Below, piece after piece: positions 48,672-59,177 of a stretch of 64,000 nucleotides of DNA. The stretch comes from CAVPNY01 sp963706905. GTDB lineage: Bacteria > Chloroflexota > Anaerolineae > Anaerolineales > UBA4823. The notes beneath the pieces were generated by a model. That model did not search any database, was not told the origin of the DNA, and saw only the letters and a program-made list of their open reading frames with translations. The stretch is taken from assembly GCA_963706905.1 (NCBI GenBank), contig CAVPNY010000011.1:62001-126000 (forward strand), written 5' to 3'. The translations under genes were made by a program, and so were the position numbers. The number at the start of each line of letters is the position of its first letter. The stretch's first letter is position 1.

Positions 48672-49946
48672 ATGGGACAAACAGCAATTCGAATTGAGCA
48701 GATGAGCAAGGAATACCATATTGGCGGTCCGCAAAAGACTTATGACCGCCTGGGATATCAGGTTGTGGACATGCTTAAAGCACCATTCCGCCGGGCAGGA
48801 AAGCTGATGCGCGGCCAGGCTGGGGGAGCCGCTGAATTGGATGAGACAATCTGGGCGCTGAAGGATGTGTCTTTTGAGATCAAGCACGGCGAAGTGATCG
48901 GCATCATCGGTCGCAATGGCGCTGGGAAGAGCACATTATTGAAAATTTTATCCCGAATCACCGAGCCCACCGAAGGCTATGCGGATGTCTATGGCCGGAT
49001 TGGCTCCTTGCTGGAGGTTGGGACTGGATTTCATCCGGAGTTGACCGGACGGGAAAATATATTTATGAACGGCGCCATCCTGGGAATGACTCGCAAGGAG
49101 ATCGACCGTAAGTTCGATGAGATTGTCGCCTTCTCAGAGATCGGCAAGTTCATCGATACTCCAGTTAAGCATTATTCAAGCGGGATGTATGTTCGGCTGG
49201 CCTTTGCTGTGGCGGCGCACCTGGATCCGGAGATCCTGCTGGTGGACGAAGTGCTGGCAGTCGGCGATGTTGCCTTCCAGAGGAAGTGTTTAGGCAAGAT
49301 GGGCGATGTGGCCAAGGCTGGCCGAACTGTTCTGTTTGTCAGCCACAATATGGCAGTAATCCAGACGCTCTGCAACCGTGGAATATGTTTGCGATCGGGA
49401 GGAGTGGTGGCAGACGGGCCGATCGCGGAGGTGGTACAGGAATACCTGCGCGATTTGGAGCAGTTTAAAACTGAAAATGTCGCCGATCGGAAGGATCGGA
49501 AGGGGTGGGGCAAAGTCAAGCTGATCGATCTGCAAGTCTCGGATGGAGAAGGGCACCCCACGACATTATTAAAGGCTGGCAGTCCAGTGCGTTTTACCTT
49601 TGACGTCAGCGGAATGTTGGCGAACCTTTCGTGTGGTTTTACAATCCTGGATGATCTCGGGCAGCCACTGGCTCAATTCAAAAGCGATGTCCCAGGGCCT
49701 GAAGACACTCAACGCAATGATGGGAGGGTGCGTTTTATCTGCGATATCGATGAGCTGATGTTGTTACCTGGGCGATATCGCCTGGATGTATTTATTCGCG
49801 GGGGCGGGGAACGCCAGGATCTATTAGAAGCGGCTACATTATTCGATGTAGAAATAGGTCAGTTGCGCGGCCGGCAGATCACTGCGCCGGACAACCAGCG
49901 CATCAGCATGCTCATGCCGCACCGTTGGCAATCACCCCAGTCGTAA
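48672..49946 (+). CDS. wzt: Polysaccharide ABC exporter ATPase (Wzt-like) with C-terminal glycan-binding domain
   Basis: The nucleotide-binding domain (residues about 1-265) has Walker A IGRNGAGKSTLLK, signature HYSSGMYVRLAFA and Walker B ILLVDEVLAVGD. Residues about 270-424 form an extra beta-sandwich (VKLIDLQVSDGEGHP ... LPGRYRLDVFIRGGG). In Wzt proteins this domain reads the modified end of the glycan before export. Its presence suggests that the chain here is capped, for example by sulfate, methyl or acyl, and ties the export step to the modifying enzymes of the locus. Confidence 0.9.
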   Translation: MGQTAIRIEQMSKEYHIGGPQKTYDRLGYQVVDMLKAPFRRAGKLMRGQAGGAAELDETIWALKDVSFEIKHGEVIGIIGRNGAGKSTLLKILSRITEPTEGYADVYGRIGSLLEVGTGFHPELTGRENIFMNGAILGMTRKEIDRKFDEIVAFSEIGKFIDTPVKHYSSGMYVRLAFAVAAHLDPEILLVDEVLAVGDVAFQRKCLGKMGDVAKAGRTVLFVSHNMAVIQTLCNRGICLRSGGVVADGPIAEVVQEYLRDLEQFKTENVADRKDRKGWGKVKLIDLQVSDGEGHPTTLLKAGSPVRFTFDVSGMLANLSCGFTILDDLGQPLAQFKSDVPGPEDTQRNDGRVRFICDIDELMLLPGRYRLDVFIRGGGERQDLLEAATLFDVEIGQLRGRQITAPDNQRISMLMPHRWQSPQS

Positions 49947-50020
49947 AGGCGATGCCTTGAGCGATCGTCTACGGCGCCAGATAGGCTGCAAGAAACCATC
50001 CGAAGATTGAAATACGGATC

Positions 50021-51301
50021 ATGCGTATCTTATATGCGATACAGAATGTAGGTGGGATTGACTTCACGCATGATATCGGGGATACCGTGCCGGTCAAACA
50101 TTCATTAGTCGGTTTGCAGCGCGCCGGTCACCAGGTAGATTGCTTACAGCTGGACGGTAACCGGGTTGGGTTGATCAAGGATGTCACCCATCCAGACAGG
50201 GTAAAGACCGCATCTCTGGGATTATCTGGCACCAAAACTTTCCATCTCCTGGAAGGTGCGTTGCGCCGGTTTCAACGAATGCTCAATATCCCGTATTTTG
50301 CGTTCTTCGACAGTTTTCGCTTTTATGAGGCTTGCAGCCGGCTGGCAAATGGTTATGACTTAATCCATGAGCATAATGGCTTGTTTTGTCTCGGCGCAGC
50401 CCGCGCCTCTCTCAAGCTCAAGGCGCCTTATGTGTTAACTTTCAGTGCTGACCCAATTATGGAGCGCGAACTTGTTGGCAAACCACTTAAAGGGATGCAC
50501 GCCTGGGTGGGGCGGAAAGAGGCGCGCTACACTTACCAGGCTGCCAGACGCATCTTGTGTGTATCCGAACCGGCGAAATTGCACCTGGTCGAAGCCTGGG
50601 GTGTTGAAGCCAGGAAGATTGTGGTGATGCCGAACGGCGTGGATACACAGCTCTTCAGGCCGCAAGCTGATTCTCAATCGGTGCGCTCCTGGCTTGGCCT
50701 GGATGGACAGCCAGTAGTTAGTTTTGTCGGAAGCTTTCAGCCCTGGCATGGGATTGAATGCCTGGTAGAGAGCTTTGCTCGTGTCTTGAGCGAGATTCCG
50801 CAGGCCAGGCTATTATTGGTTGGAGATGGCCCGGCCCGTCCAACTGTTGAAGATGCAGTCAGACGACTTGGTCTGTCCTCGCAGGTGATTATCACTGGAT
50901 TGGTACCGCAGGCTAAAATCCCCGAGATCCTGGGTGCGGTGGACGTTGCTGTGATTCCTTATCCTCAGCTGCCTAAAGAACTCTGGTTTTCTCCCCTGAA
51001 GCTTTACGAATATATGGCGGCTGGAAAAGCGATCGTGGCTTCGTCGTCAGGACAGATCGCGGAAGTTGTTCAGGATGGTTATAATGGTTTGCTGGTTGAG
51101 CCAGGTAATGTAAATGAATTCGCCCAGGCGATCACTCGCTTGTTGAAGGATCCGATTGAGCTCGACTGGCTGGGTAAGAACGCTCGCCAGCAGGCCGTTG
51201 AACACCATTCCTGGGATGGATATATTCGCCGCCTGGAAGCTGTATATCAGGAGGCTATCGATGCGAGTTCACACTATAAGAGTACAGGAGCCTTAGTATG
51301 A
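50021..51301 (+). CDS. GT4-type glycosyltransferase
   Basis: The 426-residue protein has a GT-B fold: an N-terminal acceptor domain (MRILYAIQNVGGIDFTHDIG; NGYDLIHEHNGLFCLGAAR) and a GT-1 donor domain (VVSFVGSFQPWHGIECLVES, LLLVGDGPARPTVEDAV, VAVIPYPQLPKELWFSPLKL, YEYMAAGKAIVASSSG). It should add a sugar from a nucleotide donor with retention. The next gene overlaps by four bases (ATGA), so they are translated together. Confidence 0.87.
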   Translation: MRILYAIQNVGGIDFTHDIGDTVPVKHSLVGLQRAGHQVDCLQLDGNRVGLIKDVTHPDRVKTASLGLSGTKTFHLLEGALRRFQRMLNIPYFAFFDSFRFYEACSRLANGYDLIHEHNGLFCLGAARASLKLKAPYVLTFSADPIMERELVGKPLKGMHAWVGRKEARYTYQAARRILCVSEPAKLHLVEAWGVEARKIVVMPNGVDTQLFRPQADSQSVRSWLGLDGQPVVSFVGSFQPWHGIECLVESFARVLSEIPQARLLLVGDGPARPTVEDAVRRLGLSSQVIITGLVPQAKIPEILGAVDVAVIPYPQLPKELWFSPLKLYEYMAAGKAIVASSSGQIAEVVQDGYNGLLVEPGNVNEFAQAITRLLKDPIELDWLGKNARQQAVEHHSWDGYIRRLEAVYQEAIDASSHYKSTGALV

Positions 51302-52755
51302 TGAAGGCCAACCGAAAAACATTCCTCTCGATTTGTATTTTTATGATCCTGTCTATGCTGACTTTCCAGATGACCAGTGCTCAATCTGGAGATTATCGCT
51401 GGACAGCACCGGAAAAATTATCCAGCGAAGATGGTATGTCTAGCCAACCGTCCATGGTCCATGACCAGTATGGCTTTGTTCACATGTTCTGGTCAGAATC
51501 CGGATTTGCAGACGGGCGACCGATCATCCGGTATTCGCGCTTCAATGGAGAGACCTGGTCCGTACCGAATGATGTCTTTATCGCACCGGAAGATTCAGTC
51601 ATCGTGTTTATTTCTCCGTTTGTCGATTCAAAGGGTATGCTCCATTTACTCTGGTCAGAAAATAACACTGGCCCATTGATGTATTCACGAGCCCCTGCGT
51701 ACGATGCTATTTCGGCTAAGAACTGGATTGACCCAATCCCGATCGATGTCACGTCGTTCTGGGGGGATATTGTGGTCGATTCAAACGGCGTGATGCACGT
51801 GCTCTTTTCAGACTACTATGGGGAAGCTCAGGGCATGTATTATGTCCGCTCGGAAAACGACGGGTTTTCCTGGTCGAGTCCGCTGTGGCTTGATCCGGAT
51901 ATTCCCGCGGGTCAAGGTCCCACTTATGTCAACCTTGGCATTGACGAAAATGATGGCCTGCATGCCTTATGGCACTATATCGATAATTCTACCGCCAATG
52001 GTACCTGGATTCGCTACACAAACTCCTCGGATGGTGGCAATTCCTGGATCGTACCTATCACCATTGATAAAGCTGATGAGAGTTATGACGAGTTGCGCTT
52101 GCCTTACCCCGAATTCCTGGTCGCTGGGCAGCAGGTTCAAATCATATGGGCTGGTAACAGTAATACCAACCGCGAGCATCGCTACTCAACCAATGCTGGT
52201 AATACTCTGTCGCCGACTATCCGTATCCTGGGTGATCTTCACGGGCAGGCGCTGGGTGGCGGGCTGGATGTTGATTCTCTTAACCGTGTGCACTATGCCA
52301 CACAAGTCCGTAGTCCAATTGGCATCTATCACACCTACTGGAATAATGGGAGCTGGTCGATCCCAAATATTGCTTATTTCATAGGCAATGAGGAAGTTGA
52401 TCCGAGCAATATTCACGCTCATAATGTCCGGCTGGCAATCCGGGCGGGCAATCAGGTGGTGGTGGCATTCACCTCTGCACCGAACGATCCTCAGTGGTCA
52501 TTGTATGTAATCCAAACAACGTTGCAGGATGCACCAGAAATAGAACCGCTTCTGATACCCACCCAACGACCAGTCAGTATCTCAACTCCTACACCGACGT
52601 CCGAACCCGTAGACATAACAACACCACTCAGCCCCGAAATTGCCTCCCCGCCAACGGAGGTCGGCCAGCCGTCCCTGGGAATCGTCTGGGGGATCATCCC
52701 AGCCCTGGCTTTGCTTGGTGGTCTGATCATTTTCCGGGCAGTACGCAAGCGATAA
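51298..52755 (+). CDS. Secreted, C-terminally anchored Asp-box (BNR) protein
   Basis: The 485-residue protein has a signal peptide (ICIFMILSMLTFQMTSAQS), beta-propeller blades with Asp boxes (SENDGFSWSS, SSDGGNSWIV), a Thr/Pro linker and a terminal membrane segment with basic end (GIIPALALLGGLIIFRAVRKR). The layout repeats that of the larger protein at 33303. It is translationally linked to two glycosyltransferase genes, so it probably binds or trims the exported glycan. I do not see a full sialidase active site. Confidence 0.75.
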   Translation: MMKANRKTFLSICIFMILSMLTFQMTSAQSGDYRWTAPEKLSSEDGMSSQPSMVHDQYGFVHMFWSESGFADGRPIIRYSRFNGETWSVPNDVFIAPEDSVIVFISPFVDSKGMLHLLWSENNTGPLMYSRAPAYDAISAKNWIDPIPIDVTSFWGDIVVDSNGVMHVLFSDYYGEAQGMYYVRSENDGFSWSSPLWLDPDIPAGQGPTYVNLGIDENDGLHALWHYIDNSTANGTWIRYTNSSDGGNSWIVPITIDKADESYDELRLPYPEFLVAGQQVQIIWAGNSNTNREHRYSTNAGNTLSPTIRILGDLHGQALGGGLDVDSLNRVHYATQVRSPIGIYHTYWNNGSWSIPNIAYFIGNEEVDPSNIHAHNVRLAIRAGNQVVVAFTSAPNDPQWSLYVIQTTLQDAPEIEPLLIPTQRPVSISTPTPTSEPVDITTPLSPEIASPPTEVGQPSLGIVWGIIPALALLGGLIIFRAVRKR

Positions 52756-52759
52756 TCCG

Positions 52760-54013
52760 ATGCGGATCCTGGTTATCTCAAACTATTACCCTCCCATTGA
52801 ATTGGGTGGTTGGGAACAGCTAACTTGCAATGTGACTAACCAATTGGAAAGGCGCGGCCATCAAATCAAAGTGCTCACCAGCAACTACCGGAAGGAAGAC
52901 ATCCTGGGGACAGAACCCGGTATCTCCCGCCGCTTGCACCTGGAGAGTTATGATCCCGTCTCATATCACCCCAAATCTACGCTTCTTTACCATCGCCAGG
53001 AAGATGAAAATCGTGCTACTCTGACTGCACTCGTTCATGAGTTCGATCCAGAGATCATTTTTATCAATGGAATGTGGAACCTGCCTCACTCAGTGGCGAA
53101 GAAAGCAGAGGATTTGCGCCCTGGACGGGTGGTGTATTATTTAGCCAGTTACTGGCCGACGGAACCGGATGCTCATACTGCTTATTGGGCCTCCCATGCA
53201 GGGAACCCGATAAAAAAGTTTCCAAAGCAAGTGGTTGGAGCGATATTACGGAAGAGCTGGCTTAGTGGTGCCCCACGCAACCGCCTGGATTTTCGTTTGG
53301 TTCTTTGTGTTAGCAAGTTTGTCCAGGATTATGTAGTACGAGATGCTGGTGTTCCTTTGGAGCGCACCCGAGTAGTTCATAATGGGATCGAGCTTGATTG
53401 GTTCACAGTGAAGCGGGCAGAAATCCCAACCGGTGAGTTGCGGTTGTTGTATGCCGGCCGACTCTCGCCCGACAAGGGCGTGCATACTATTCTAGAAGCG
53501 CTGGCACGATTGCATCAAGGTAACTCTGATGCAGCTATCCACTTGTCACTCTACGGCAAAGGAACACCGAAGTACGAAACCAGCCTGCGCGCGCAAGCCA
53601 GGAATTCAGGTATTGAAAAGTGGGTGGAGTTCAAGGGTCTGGTGCCGCGCGAACAAATGCCTTCCATATTTGCACAGCACCAGGTCCTCCTGTTTCCTTC
53701 GATATGGCCCGAGCCTTTAGCGCGCATCTTGCAGGAGGCGATGGCCTGTGAGTTGGTGGTGATTGGCACCTCTACCGGTGGCACCAGTGAGATCCTGTTG
53801 GATGGAGAAAATGGGCTGACTTTTGAGGCCGAGGATTCGGCAATGCTGGCAGAAAAAATTAATCTGATTGCGAACGAGCCTGCCCTGATGAAAAAATTGG
53901 CAAAGGCGGCCCGCAAGACAGTGGAAGAGCGATTCTCATTAGACCGGATGGTTACTGAGATCGAAGAAAGTTTTAATCAAATTCTTTCTCAAGAGGAGTA
54001 TGTGCTTGAGTAA
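52760..54013 (+). CDS. GT4-type glycosyltransferase
   Basis: The 417-residue GT-B protein begins MRILVISNYYPPIELGGWE. The donor domain has LLYAGRLSPDKGVHTILEAL, LSLYGKGTPKYE and the acidic motif FPSIWPEPLARILQEAMAC, followed by VVIGTSTGGTSEIL. It is similar to the protein at 55367, including the N-terminus, so the two are paralogues probably adding related sugars. It overlaps the sulfatase-like gene by 14 bases. Confidence 0.87.
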   Translation: MRILVISNYYPPIELGGWEQLTCNVTNQLERRGHQIKVLTSNYRKEDILGTEPGISRRLHLESYDPVSYHPKSTLLYHRQEDENRATLTALVHEFDPEIIFINGMWNLPHSVAKKAEDLRPGRVVYYLASYWPTEPDAHTAYWASHAGNPIKKFPKQVVGAILRKSWLSGAPRNRLDFRLVLCVSKFVQDYVVRDAGVPLERTRVVHNGIELDWFTVKRAEIPTGELRLLYAGRLSPDKGVHTILEALARLHQGNSDAAIHLSLYGKGTPKYETSLRAQARNSGIEKWVEFKGLVPREQMPSIFAQHQVLLFPSIWPEPLARILQEAMACELVVIGTSTGGTSEILLDGENGLTFEAEDSAMLAEKINLIANEPALMKKLAKAARKTVEERFSLDRMVTEIEESFNQILSQEEYVLE

Positions 54014-55370
54014 ACCAAATGTGATCCTGTTAACCCTTGATACATTACGCCAGGACCGCCTGGGATGTTATGGATTCAAGCCAAGCCTTACGCCCAACAT
54101 CGATCGCCTTGCCGCCTCAAGTGTACGTTTTACCCAGGCTATCACTGGTGGTTCTTGGACCCAGGCCGCTTTTCCTGTGATGTTGACATCAACGTATGCC
54201 TCAATGTATGGTGGTTGTATCGGCCCTCTGGCAGCTGAGCGACCTTCACCCATTGAAGAGCTCTCCAAGAATGGTTACACAACGGCTGGCTTTGTTACCA
54301 GTCCGATGCTTGGACAGGCTTTTGGATACCAGCGTGGCTTTGATCAATTTGCCGATCTGACGCCGGGCGAGAAAGATCCCGGTTTGAGAGCCATCAAAGG
54401 CGGTCAATCTCTACTGCGCTTGCCGCTCACCCATGCAATCTCTCGTATGTTCGGTCTGCGCACCCGGCCTGCTAAGCTGTATGTGTCTGCACAGGAACTG
54501 ACTGATCATATTTGTCAGTGGATTGGGGAGACGCATTCACCCTTCTTTGTCTGGGGGCACTATATGGATATTCACTGGCCATATCATCTGGAAGATCAGT
54601 TGATCCAGCCCCACGATATTGCCCAGGCATGGAACGATGTGGCACACCTGCATGATGTGAACTGGAATGGGGCTTCGATCTCAGCCCAACAGCGCGACCA
54701 CTATATCCAGCTCTACGAACGAGCGGTCGTCTATACGGATACCCATCTCGGGCGCCTGTTCGATTATCTGGAGACCCACGGGTTGGAAAAGGATACAGTG
54801 GTGATCCTGTTGGCAGATCATGGGGAGGAATTCTTGGAACATGGGCGCTGGGGACATTGGGAAGACAACTTGTACGACGAGGTCCTGAAAGTTCCGCTCA
54901 TCTTTAAGGTACCTGGCCAAATGGCCGAAAAAGTTGTGGACCGCCAGGTGCGTCTCTTGGATCTGATGCCAACGATCTTTGATCTGTGCGGTTTGCCAGT
55001 ACTTGAGGGCATGCAGGGGAACAGCATGGCATCCCTGTGGAGAGGTGACCATCCTGATTACCGGGCGGATGTCACAGTTAGTGAGATGTGGCATGACGCC
55101 TGGCATATCGTATCTGTCAGGTCGGAAGAATATAAATATATCTGGGATAACAAAAAGCCCGAGGAACCCAGGCTTTATAATCTGCGGTTAGATCCAGGGG
55201 AGCTACACAATATCAGCGCCGTGCAACCGGAAATTCGGGCAGAGCTGCACAGTCATGTTGAGGCGAGAATCGCTGAGATGACGCACACCCAGCCTGAACA
55301 CGCTGCAGTTGGACCCGATCTGGACGATGATATGCTCAGGCGGCTGCGGGATCTTGGTTATATCGAATGA
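54000..55370 (+). CDS. Sulfatase-family (alkaline phosphatase-like) hydrolase or transferase
   Basis: The 456-residue protein has the metal-binding start NVILLTLDTLRQDRLGCYG, the second metal site LLADHGEEFLEHGRWGHWEDN, and VSEMWHDAWHIVSV. The C-x-P/A-x-R formylglycine motif is absent. At the corresponding place is TGGSWTQAAFPVML, so Ser or Thr would be the nucleophile. Such proteins may be type S sulfatases needing other maturation, or phospho(ethanolamine)-type transferases. No signal peptide is visible, so it is probably cytoplasmic. AAGAGGAG lies before ATG 54000. Confidence 0.75.
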   Translation: MCLSKPNVILLTLDTLRQDRLGCYGFKPSLTPNIDRLAASSVRFTQAITGGSWTQAAFPVMLTSTYASMYGGCIGPLAAERPSPIEELSKNGYTTAGFVTSPMLGQAFGYQRGFDQFADLTPGEKDPGLRAIKGGQSLLRLPLTHAISRMFGLRTRPAKLYVSAQELTDHICQWIGETHSPFFVWGHYMDIHWPYHLEDQLIQPHDIAQAWNDVAHLHDVNWNGASISAQQRDHYIQLYERAVVYTDTHLGRLFDYLETHGLEKDTVVILLADHGEEFLEHGRWGHWEDNLYDEVLKVPLIFKVPGQMAEKVVDRQVRLLDLMPTIFDLCGLPVLEGMQGNSMASLWRGDHPDYRADVTVSEMWHDAWHIVSVRSEEYKYIWDNKKPEEPRLYNLRLDPGELHNISAVQPEIRAELHSHVEARIAEMTHTQPEHAAVGPDLDDDMLRRLRDLGYIE

Positions 55371-56618
55371 AGATCCTGTTTATTTCGAATTTTTACCCAC
55401 CCTCAAAGCAGGGATTGGGTTATATGCAGTTGTGCGAAGAGGTTGCCGATGGATTGGCTGCTAGAGGACATTCTGTTGCTGTACTGACCAGCACTGACCT
55501 GGATGGGGATGAACAAGAACGCCCTTATCCAGTTTACCGTCAGTTAGAGATAGATCCAGATTGGATTATTGGACAATCAACGTCCCGCCAATTCTTCTTT
55601 GAACGTCGCCGGAAAGAAGTCCTTGCGATGGGCGTATTCTCCGGACTGATAAAGGGATTTCTGCCGGACATTGTCTTCGTCTGGCATGCAATTGGTCTAC
55701 CAAAGGCAATGTTGAAGAAGGCCGAAGCGTTGGGGAAGCCAGTGGTCGTGTATTACCTGGCCGATTACCAGCCGGAGATAGGCGATGAATACGAAGACTA
55801 CTGGAGACGGGAATCGCACCATCCACTGGCTAAGCTGACCAAGAAACCATTAGCCAGTCTGGCGCTTTCCATGCTTGCCAGGGAAGGCAAGCCAATTCGC
55901 TTACAATATCAGCACGCCATATGTGTCAGTGGATACGTGCGCCAGCGCTTGGTTACTGGGGGCTTTATTCCTGGATCATCCGTCGTGATCCATAATGGGG
56001 TTGACCTATCTCAATTTACATCAAGTAGTTCGCAATTAGTACAGCCGCAGGCTGAGAAATTGCGTTTGATAGTGGCAGGTCGCATCCTGCCGCTCAAAGG
56101 CATCCACACTATCGTCGAAGCATTTGCTTCATCTGGCTGACCAGCCGGAAATTCATAAATTATCTTTGACCATTCTGGGCGATGGACCAGTGGATTATAT
56201 TCAAAGCTTGAAAAAGATTATCTCGGACCATAATTTACAGAAAGTCATCCATTTCCAGTCTCCTGTGCCGCGCCGGGATATGCCAGATGTGCTCTCCCGG
56301 CACGATGGTTTGATCCTGGCTTCTGAGTATGACGAGCCCCTGGCTCGGGCGATCCAGGAAGCGATGGCGATGGAACTACTGGTCCTGGGTACGGTTACTG
56401 GCGGCAGCGGAGAACTACTGGTGAATGAACGCACCGGGCTGGTTTTTAAGGCTGGCGATCCTCGCTCCCTTGCAGCCCAATTGACCAGGGCTGTCCAGGA
56501 TCCTGATCTGGTAACCCGCTTGAGGAAAGCAGGGCGGAAAGAAATCGAGGAGAATTTCTCAATCCAAAGAACTACCCTCCATGTTGAGGAATATTTGCAA
56601 GCTTGCATGATTGCATAG
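55367..56618 (+). CDS. GT4-type glycosyltransferase, frameshifted
   Basis: The gene starts inside the previous stop (ATGA overlap). The first frame reads MKILFISNFYPPSKQGLGYMQ ... VAGRILPLKGIHTIVEA, and the second continues LHLADQPEIHKLSLTILGDG ... ASEYDEPLARAIQEAMAMELLVLGTVTGG. A one-base change near 56112-56125 joins them into about 417 residues, the same length as the paralogue at 52760. The donor-site acidic motif is present in the second part. Apart from this shift it looks functional. Confidence 0.83.
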
Positions 56619-56632
56619 AAGGCTCGAAGCTG

Positions 56633-57641
56633 ATGGGTGATTTTGCGGTTAGCGTCGTTATTCCAACCTATAACCGGATCGATTCCCTGCAACGGTTGTT
56701 GGAGAGCCTCGACCATCAGACATTGTCGCCTGATCAATACGAAGTAATTGTCGTGGACGATGGCTCTGCGTATGCTCCAGATGTAATTACCAACACATCA
56801 TTCCGTTTTGCGCTTACCTATTTACGGCAGGTGAATCAAGGCGCCACGGTTGCACGTAATTACGGCGCAAAGCAAACCAGGGGTCGGATCCTGGTATTTA
56901 TTGATGACGATATCTCTGTGTCTGACAAGACACTGGAAGCTTTGGTTAAGGCTTGTAACCAGGACTTAAAAGCGGTGGCGGTCGGTAAGCTGATCGCCTG
57001 TAACATGAACCTTGATTCCTCGTTTACTAAGATAGCCATTGAAGAGGAAAATAAACGAGGCAATATTGATTTAGAAACAAATGAGACAATCGGTTTTACA
57101 GCATGTAATACTCAATTATTGGCAATCAAACGGAGTGACTTCTTTGAGTTAGGCATGCTGCAGGATCCTACCGGGGGTTGGCCCAATTGGGATGACGTCG
57201 ATTTTGGTTATCGCTCCCATTTAGCTGGTTTCCAATTGGTGCGAGTTGCTGATGCGGTTGGCGAGCATTGGGATTATTCATTGAGTAGTCTGGAAAGCGC
57301 TACCCGCCGGTGGTTTCGGGCGAGCAAGTCCGCGGTTAGGTTGTTTCAAAGATATCCTGGCTTGAGGCGGTCCATCCCGATGTTTGCGGATATGGCCCCC
57401 GTTGACTGGAAGCAAGACTCGCCTCGCCTGATCGCTCGTAAAAGCTTGCGACGATTGTTATCTTCTAAGAATCGTGTTGGCTGTGATGGAACGAACTGCG
57501 TTATTGCTTGAGAAAAATCACCCTTCCGAAGGTTTGCTTCGACCCCTGTACCGGTGGATTGAAGGCGCATATAAGTATCAAGGGTACCGGCAGGGTTTGA
57601 GAGAGTTTGGGAACGTTCCTGAAACTGGATTAGTGACATGA
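56633..57641 (+). CDS. Family 2 glycosyltransferase, frameshifted near the end
   Basis: ATG 56633 gives MGDFAVSVVIPTYNRIDSL, a usual GT2 start; ATG 56603 is possible. Motifs are VIVVDDGSAYAPD, GATVARNYGAKQTRG and the metal-binding FIDDDISVS, plus a GWPNWDDVDFGYRSHLAG acceptor loop. The annotated frame stops at 57511, but a shift near 57465-57475 opens VLAVMERTALLLEKNHPSEG and RPLYRWIEGAYKYQGYRQG, the common C-terminal helix pair of this group, ending at 57641. The full protein would have about 336 residues. Confidence 0.8.
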
Positions 57642-57681
57642 ACCCTATCGGGGAGCAGGTCCGGAAATAACTGTCTGAGTT

Positions 57682-59142
57682 ATGAGCGAAAGTTTGCGAA
57701 CCACTAATTCTAGCGGTCAGAATCTTTTTCAAAAAGTGACTGGCTATATCCGCAGCAATCCGCAGCGCGTGATTGAGCTGCTTGTAGTTGTCGGTGTGCT
57801 GATTGCCAGTTTCCTGTTAGTGCAGATTCTTCCGGCAAAGTACCTGATGTTTCCGGTGATCCTGGTGCTTGGAGTAGCCGCGCTGATTATTTACCTGCGC
57901 ACGCCGCAACTGGGCATCCTGGCCCTTGTGGTAGCCAGTTTGGCGATTTCCTTTGAGATTGGCACCTCAACCAGCACCGGGATTAATCTGGCTGTACTCT
58001 TGCTACCGATGCTGTTTGGCTTGTGGTTCGCTGACATGATGATCCGCAAGCGCCATATCCAGTTCGTTATGTCCCGCCCGGTATACCCGATGATCGTTTT
58101 TGCTGTGATCTGCGTGATATCCTTTGGCATCGGGCAGTTGCCCTGGTTTGTCTATGCAAAAGCCGCTCCCATCACTGGCCAGATCGCCGGTCTGGCGATC
58201 TTCTTGTTGTCTGTAGTAGCGTTCCTGCTGGTTGCTAATGTAATTACCGACCTGACCTGGTTGAAACACATGACTTGGGCTTTCGTAATTATTGGCGCTT
58301 TCTATTTTTCAACCAGACTTTTCCCTCAAACTGAAGCAGTGTTTATAAAAATATTTCCACGCGGGATTGGCGGAAGCCTGCTGTGGGTATGGTTGGTGGC
58401 GGTGGCGATGAGCCAGGCCTGGATTAATCGGGAACTCAGTCTTACCAAACGCCTGGCGTTAACCGTGTTAACGGGGTTTCTATTGTATGTAGGCGTAATT
58501 CAGTCCTATGATTGGAAATCCGGCTGGATCCCTCAGCTCACTGCAGTTTGGATCATTATCTTCTTCCTTCACCCGCGCCTGGCACTTCTCATGGCCTTGG
58601 GTGCATTGATCCTGCTCAGGGATCTACCGGCCCAGGTTATCGCCTCGGATGAGTACAGCTATTCCACCAGGGTAGTCGCCTGGGAGATCATCTGGAAAGA
58701 ATTAATCCGGGTCAACCCCCTTTTTGGCTTAGGGCCAGCGAATTATTATTATTACACGCCCCTCTTTCCAATCATGGGGTACAACGTCCAGTTTAACTCG
58801 CACAATAACTATGTAGATATCATCGCACAGGTGGGCCTCCTTGGCATGGCAGCCTTTATGTGGTTCGTCGTCGAAATCGGTGCGCTGGGATTGAGGCTGC
58901 GCAAGAAATTTGATCACACTTTCGGATTCACTCATGCATATGTGATCGGGACATTGGCTGGTCTGGGAGGTTCGCTGGTAGCAGGGGTTTTGGGGGATTG
59001 GTTTATCCCCTTCGTATATAACATTGGGGTGCGGGGATTTCGCTCGAGCGTGATCGCATTTTTATTTCTGGGTGGTTTGGTAGTTATCGAGCAAATCTCT
59101 GCCAATCTGCTGCCCCACCAGAGTAAAAGCCAGCAAGGGTAA
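57682..59142 (+). CDS. O-antigen ligase/polymerase family protein
   Basis: The 486-residue protein has about eleven membrane segments. The Wzy_C-type outer loop contains NPLFGLGPANYYYYTPLFP and FNSHNNYVDIIAQVGLLGM, with His in SHNNYVDI and Arg upstream (SYSTRVVAWEII). It probably joins glycan units or attaches the glycan to its acceptor on the outer face. It is the second such protein in the locus and lacks the TPR tail of the first. Confidence 0.85.
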   Translation: MSESLRTTNSSGQNLFQKVTGYIRSNPQRVIELLVVVGVLIASFLLVQILPAKYLMFPVILVLGVAALIIYLRTPQLGILALVVASLAISFEIGTSTSTGINLAVLLLPMLFGLWFADMMIRKRHIQFVMSRPVYPMIVFAVICVISFGIGQLPWFVYAKAAPITGQIAGLAIFLLSVVAFLLVANVITDLTWLKHMTWAFVIIGAFYFSTRLFPQTEAVFIKIFPRGIGGSLLWVWLVAVAMSQAWINRELSLTKRLALTVLTGFLLYVGVIQSYDWKSGWIPQLTAVWIIIFFLHPRLALLMALGALILLRDLPAQVIASDEYSYSTRVVAWEIIWKELIRVNPLFGLGPANYYYYTPLFPIMGYNVQFNSHNNYVDIIAQVGLLGMAAFMWFVVEIGALGLRLRKKFDHTFGFTHAYVIGTLAGLGGSLVAGVLGDWFIPFVYNIGVRGFRSSVIAFLFLGGLVVIEQISANLLPHQSKSQQG

Positions 59143-59177
59143 ACATAAGCGTTACAAAGAGTTCAGGAACCTTTCAT

